Origin: UMGS75 sp963648435
GTDB taxonomy: Bacteria > Bacillota_I > Bacilli_A > ML615J-28 > CAG-313
Reading direction: 5' to 3'
Assembly: GCA_963648435.1 (NCBI GenBank)
Contig: CAVJDT010000032.1
Coordinates: forward strand, 1 to 22,341
DNA length: 22,341 nucleotides
The position numbers were made by a program, and so were the translations under genes. Positions 21,435 through 22,341 of this stretch are shown one piece after another (position 1 is the first letter of the stretch; each line of letters starts with the position of its first letter). The notes beneath the pieces are model-generated. The model was not told where the DNA came from, made no database searches, and saw only the letters and a list, made by a program, of their open reading frames with translations.

Positions 21435-21778
21435 TAGATTTCCTTTATTTCTATTCCATAGCGTTCAGCCATAAGTCTTTTTTTAAGCTTATAGACATCG
21501 GTTTTGAACCCTTTTACATCAACTACCACCATTTGCCCATCTTGGTAGTAAACGAAGTCAGCAACGTACTTTATTTGTCTTCCATAAGGGCTTTTGTCTA
21601 TCAGAACGAATGGAACTTGTAATTTTAGATCATGTATTTCTCCTGCACGTTCTAATAGTTTCAGTTCCTGGTAATGCATTGCTTCTTTTTTTGAATCAAA
21701 CGTTATACCATCCACAACAGTTTTTTTAGCATGGTACTTAGAGGTAGTTTTTGTTGAATACTTCCATAAACTTGTCAT
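21434..21778 (-). CDS. DUF1064-family PD-(D/E)XK nuclease-like protein (114 aa)
   Basis: The sequence 'KYHAKKTVVDGITFDSKKEA' and the later 'IKYVADFVYYQDG..VVVDVKG' are the signature of DUF1064, a phage family with a PD-(D/E)XK-type core: Glu32, Asp74, then Asp87-Val-Lys89. Such proteins are found in recombination and replication modules and are thought to be resolvase- or endonuclease-like. Length is normal. The gene overlaps the HNH gene by 41 bases and lacks a strong ribosome site, so translation is probably coupled. This nuclease differs in family from the two CdiA-like ones. Confidence 0.85.
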   Translation of the reverse strand: MTSLWKYSTKTTSKYHAKKTVVDGITFDSKKEAMHYQELKLLERAGEIHDLKLQVPFVLIDKSPYGRQIKYVADFVYYQDGQMVVVDVKGFKTDVYKLKKRLMAERYGIEIKEI

Positions 21779-22022
21779 GTCCGTATAGTTCCTCGAACTT
21801 TCTTTGTGTTGTTCTCTTTAGTGCATCATCAAGATTTTTATTGAAGTGCACTCCAAATGGAGATACTGTATGATGCAATTTGCATAATCCAACAACACAT
21901 CCGTATTTGTCTGACTTCTTTCTATTGGCACTACCTTTGAATACGTGGTGCAATTCGGCTCCAGGATGGCCACACACGTAGCAACATGTTGTGTCTTCCT
22001 GGATGATTGATTTAGATCTCAT
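21738..22022 (-). CDS. HNH-type nuclease-like protein (94 aa)
   Basis: I choose the ATG at 22022, with GGAG 9 bases upstream, over an ATG 15 bases earlier, because MRSKSIIQED... is the usual family start. Metal-binding and catalytic residues are visible: Cys14-x2-Cys17, His25-His26 in 'ELHHVF', Cys47-x2-His50-His51, and 'FKGSANRKKSDKYGC' between. This is the small phage HNH group found in recombination/replication modules ('LHHVFKG..NRKKS..YG' pattern). It would cut DNA, perhaps in packaging or recombination. It overlaps the upstream gene by 11 bases. Confidence 0.85.
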   Translation of the reverse strand: MRSKSIIQEDTTCCYVCGHPGAELHHVFKGSANRKKSDKYGCVVGLCKLHHTVSPFGVHFNKNLDDALKRTTQRKFEELYGHDKFMEVFNKNYL

Positions 22023-22341
22023 ATTTCGTCGCTCCATATTCCCTTTGAATTTGGTTTTCTAGAAGTCTTAGTTGTAACTTACATGAATTTATAGCCTCCA
22101 TGTTCGCTTCATAAACTGTTTTAGCTATGTCTCGTTTGTATCTAAGTTCAGCTACAGAAGGGATTCCGTAACACGTCTTATCAATAACGCCTATCGCAGT
22201 TCCTTCATCCCTAAGTTTAAGAATTTCTTCCCTAAGCTTTATCTTGTATTCTTTCTCGGCTTGGGCATAGGCTGTGCCATTTCTTCTTAAGTCCTTAATC
22301 GCAAAGTTTAATTGATCAACCTTTTGTCTTAGCTCCTCATA
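22012..22341 (-). CDS. Coiled-coil phage protein, N-terminus outside window
   Basis: An open frame enters from the right edge and ends with TAA at 22014-22012; 109 residues are visible. It is strongly helical and charged ('YEELRQKVDQLNFAIKDL', 'AYAQAEKEYKIKLREEILKL') and ends 'INSCKLQLRLLENQIQREYG'. Similar coiled-coil proteins with an 'AEKEY' helix and an 'INS.K..LR.LENQI.RE' end are common next to recombination genes in Gram-positive phages, without a known activity. The 11-base overlap with the HNH gene indicates one operon. Confidence 0.65.
   Translation of the reverse strand, partial: YEELRQKVDQLNFAIKDLRRNGTAYAQAEKEYKIKLREEILKLRDEGTAIGVIDKTCYGIPSVAELRYKRDIAKTVYEANMEAINSCKLQLRLLENQIQREYGATKYEI

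Noticed and set aside
1..22341. tRNA genes, CRISPR arrays, insertion sequences, attachment sites
   Set aside because: No cloverleaf, regular spaced repeats, transposase or integrase was seen by reading both strands.

Overview
The window is part of a siphovirus-type phage or prophage of a low-GC Gram-positive host (Bacillota). The base composition is AT-rich. Most genes have AGGAGG-type ribosome binding sites and overlap by 1 to 17 bases. The structural genes belong to families typical of Listeria A118/SPP1-like phages: SPP1-like portal, minor capsid proteins 1/2/3, Gp15 and a DUF1492/ArpU-type late regulator. TGA is used as a stop, so the standard bacterial code applies. Every convincing protein gene lies on the minus strand, so the genome reads right to left. 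No integrase, lysis gene, tRNA or CRISPR array is present.

From right to left: (1) 22341-17285 is an early/middle block of small genes: a coiled-coil protein, an HNH protein, a DUF1064 nuclease-like protein, a ribbon-helix-helix protein, a MazG-like protein, a membrane protein, SSB and several small unknowns. It ends with a sigma-like late regulator. (2) 17284-17113 is a control region with a putative late promoter, three tandem 10-bp repeats and an intrinsic terminator inside the presumed leader. (3) 17112-10938 is the packaging and portal block: nuclease-like gene 2, a leader peptide, a small terminase with an apparent AUU start, a large terminase containing a mini-intein, the portal, a MuF/minor capsid protein, and nuclease-like gene 1 overlapping it. 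(4) 10937-10700 is a non-coding control region. (5) 10699-3165 holds scaffold, capsid, connectors, tail tube, tail chaperones, tape measure and a distal tail protein. (6) 3165-1 holds hub/baseplate and fibre-type genes and runs off the left edge.

The most unusual content is a repeated two-part module. Genes 10938-11561 and 16525-17112 are homologous PD-(D/E)XK nuclease-like proteins resembling CdiA C-terminal toxins. Each is met at its 3' end by a short plus-strand transcription unit with a sigma-A-like extended -10 promoter of matching layout, a folded RNA of about 70-80 nt, and an intrinsic terminator ending at the nuclease stop codon. The G-U wobble pairs in both folds only work in the plus-strand RNA. 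These would be non-coding RNAs running against the late operon. The second highlight is a 138-residue mini-intein with complete splicing residues, inserted exactly at the third nuclease motif of the large terminase.
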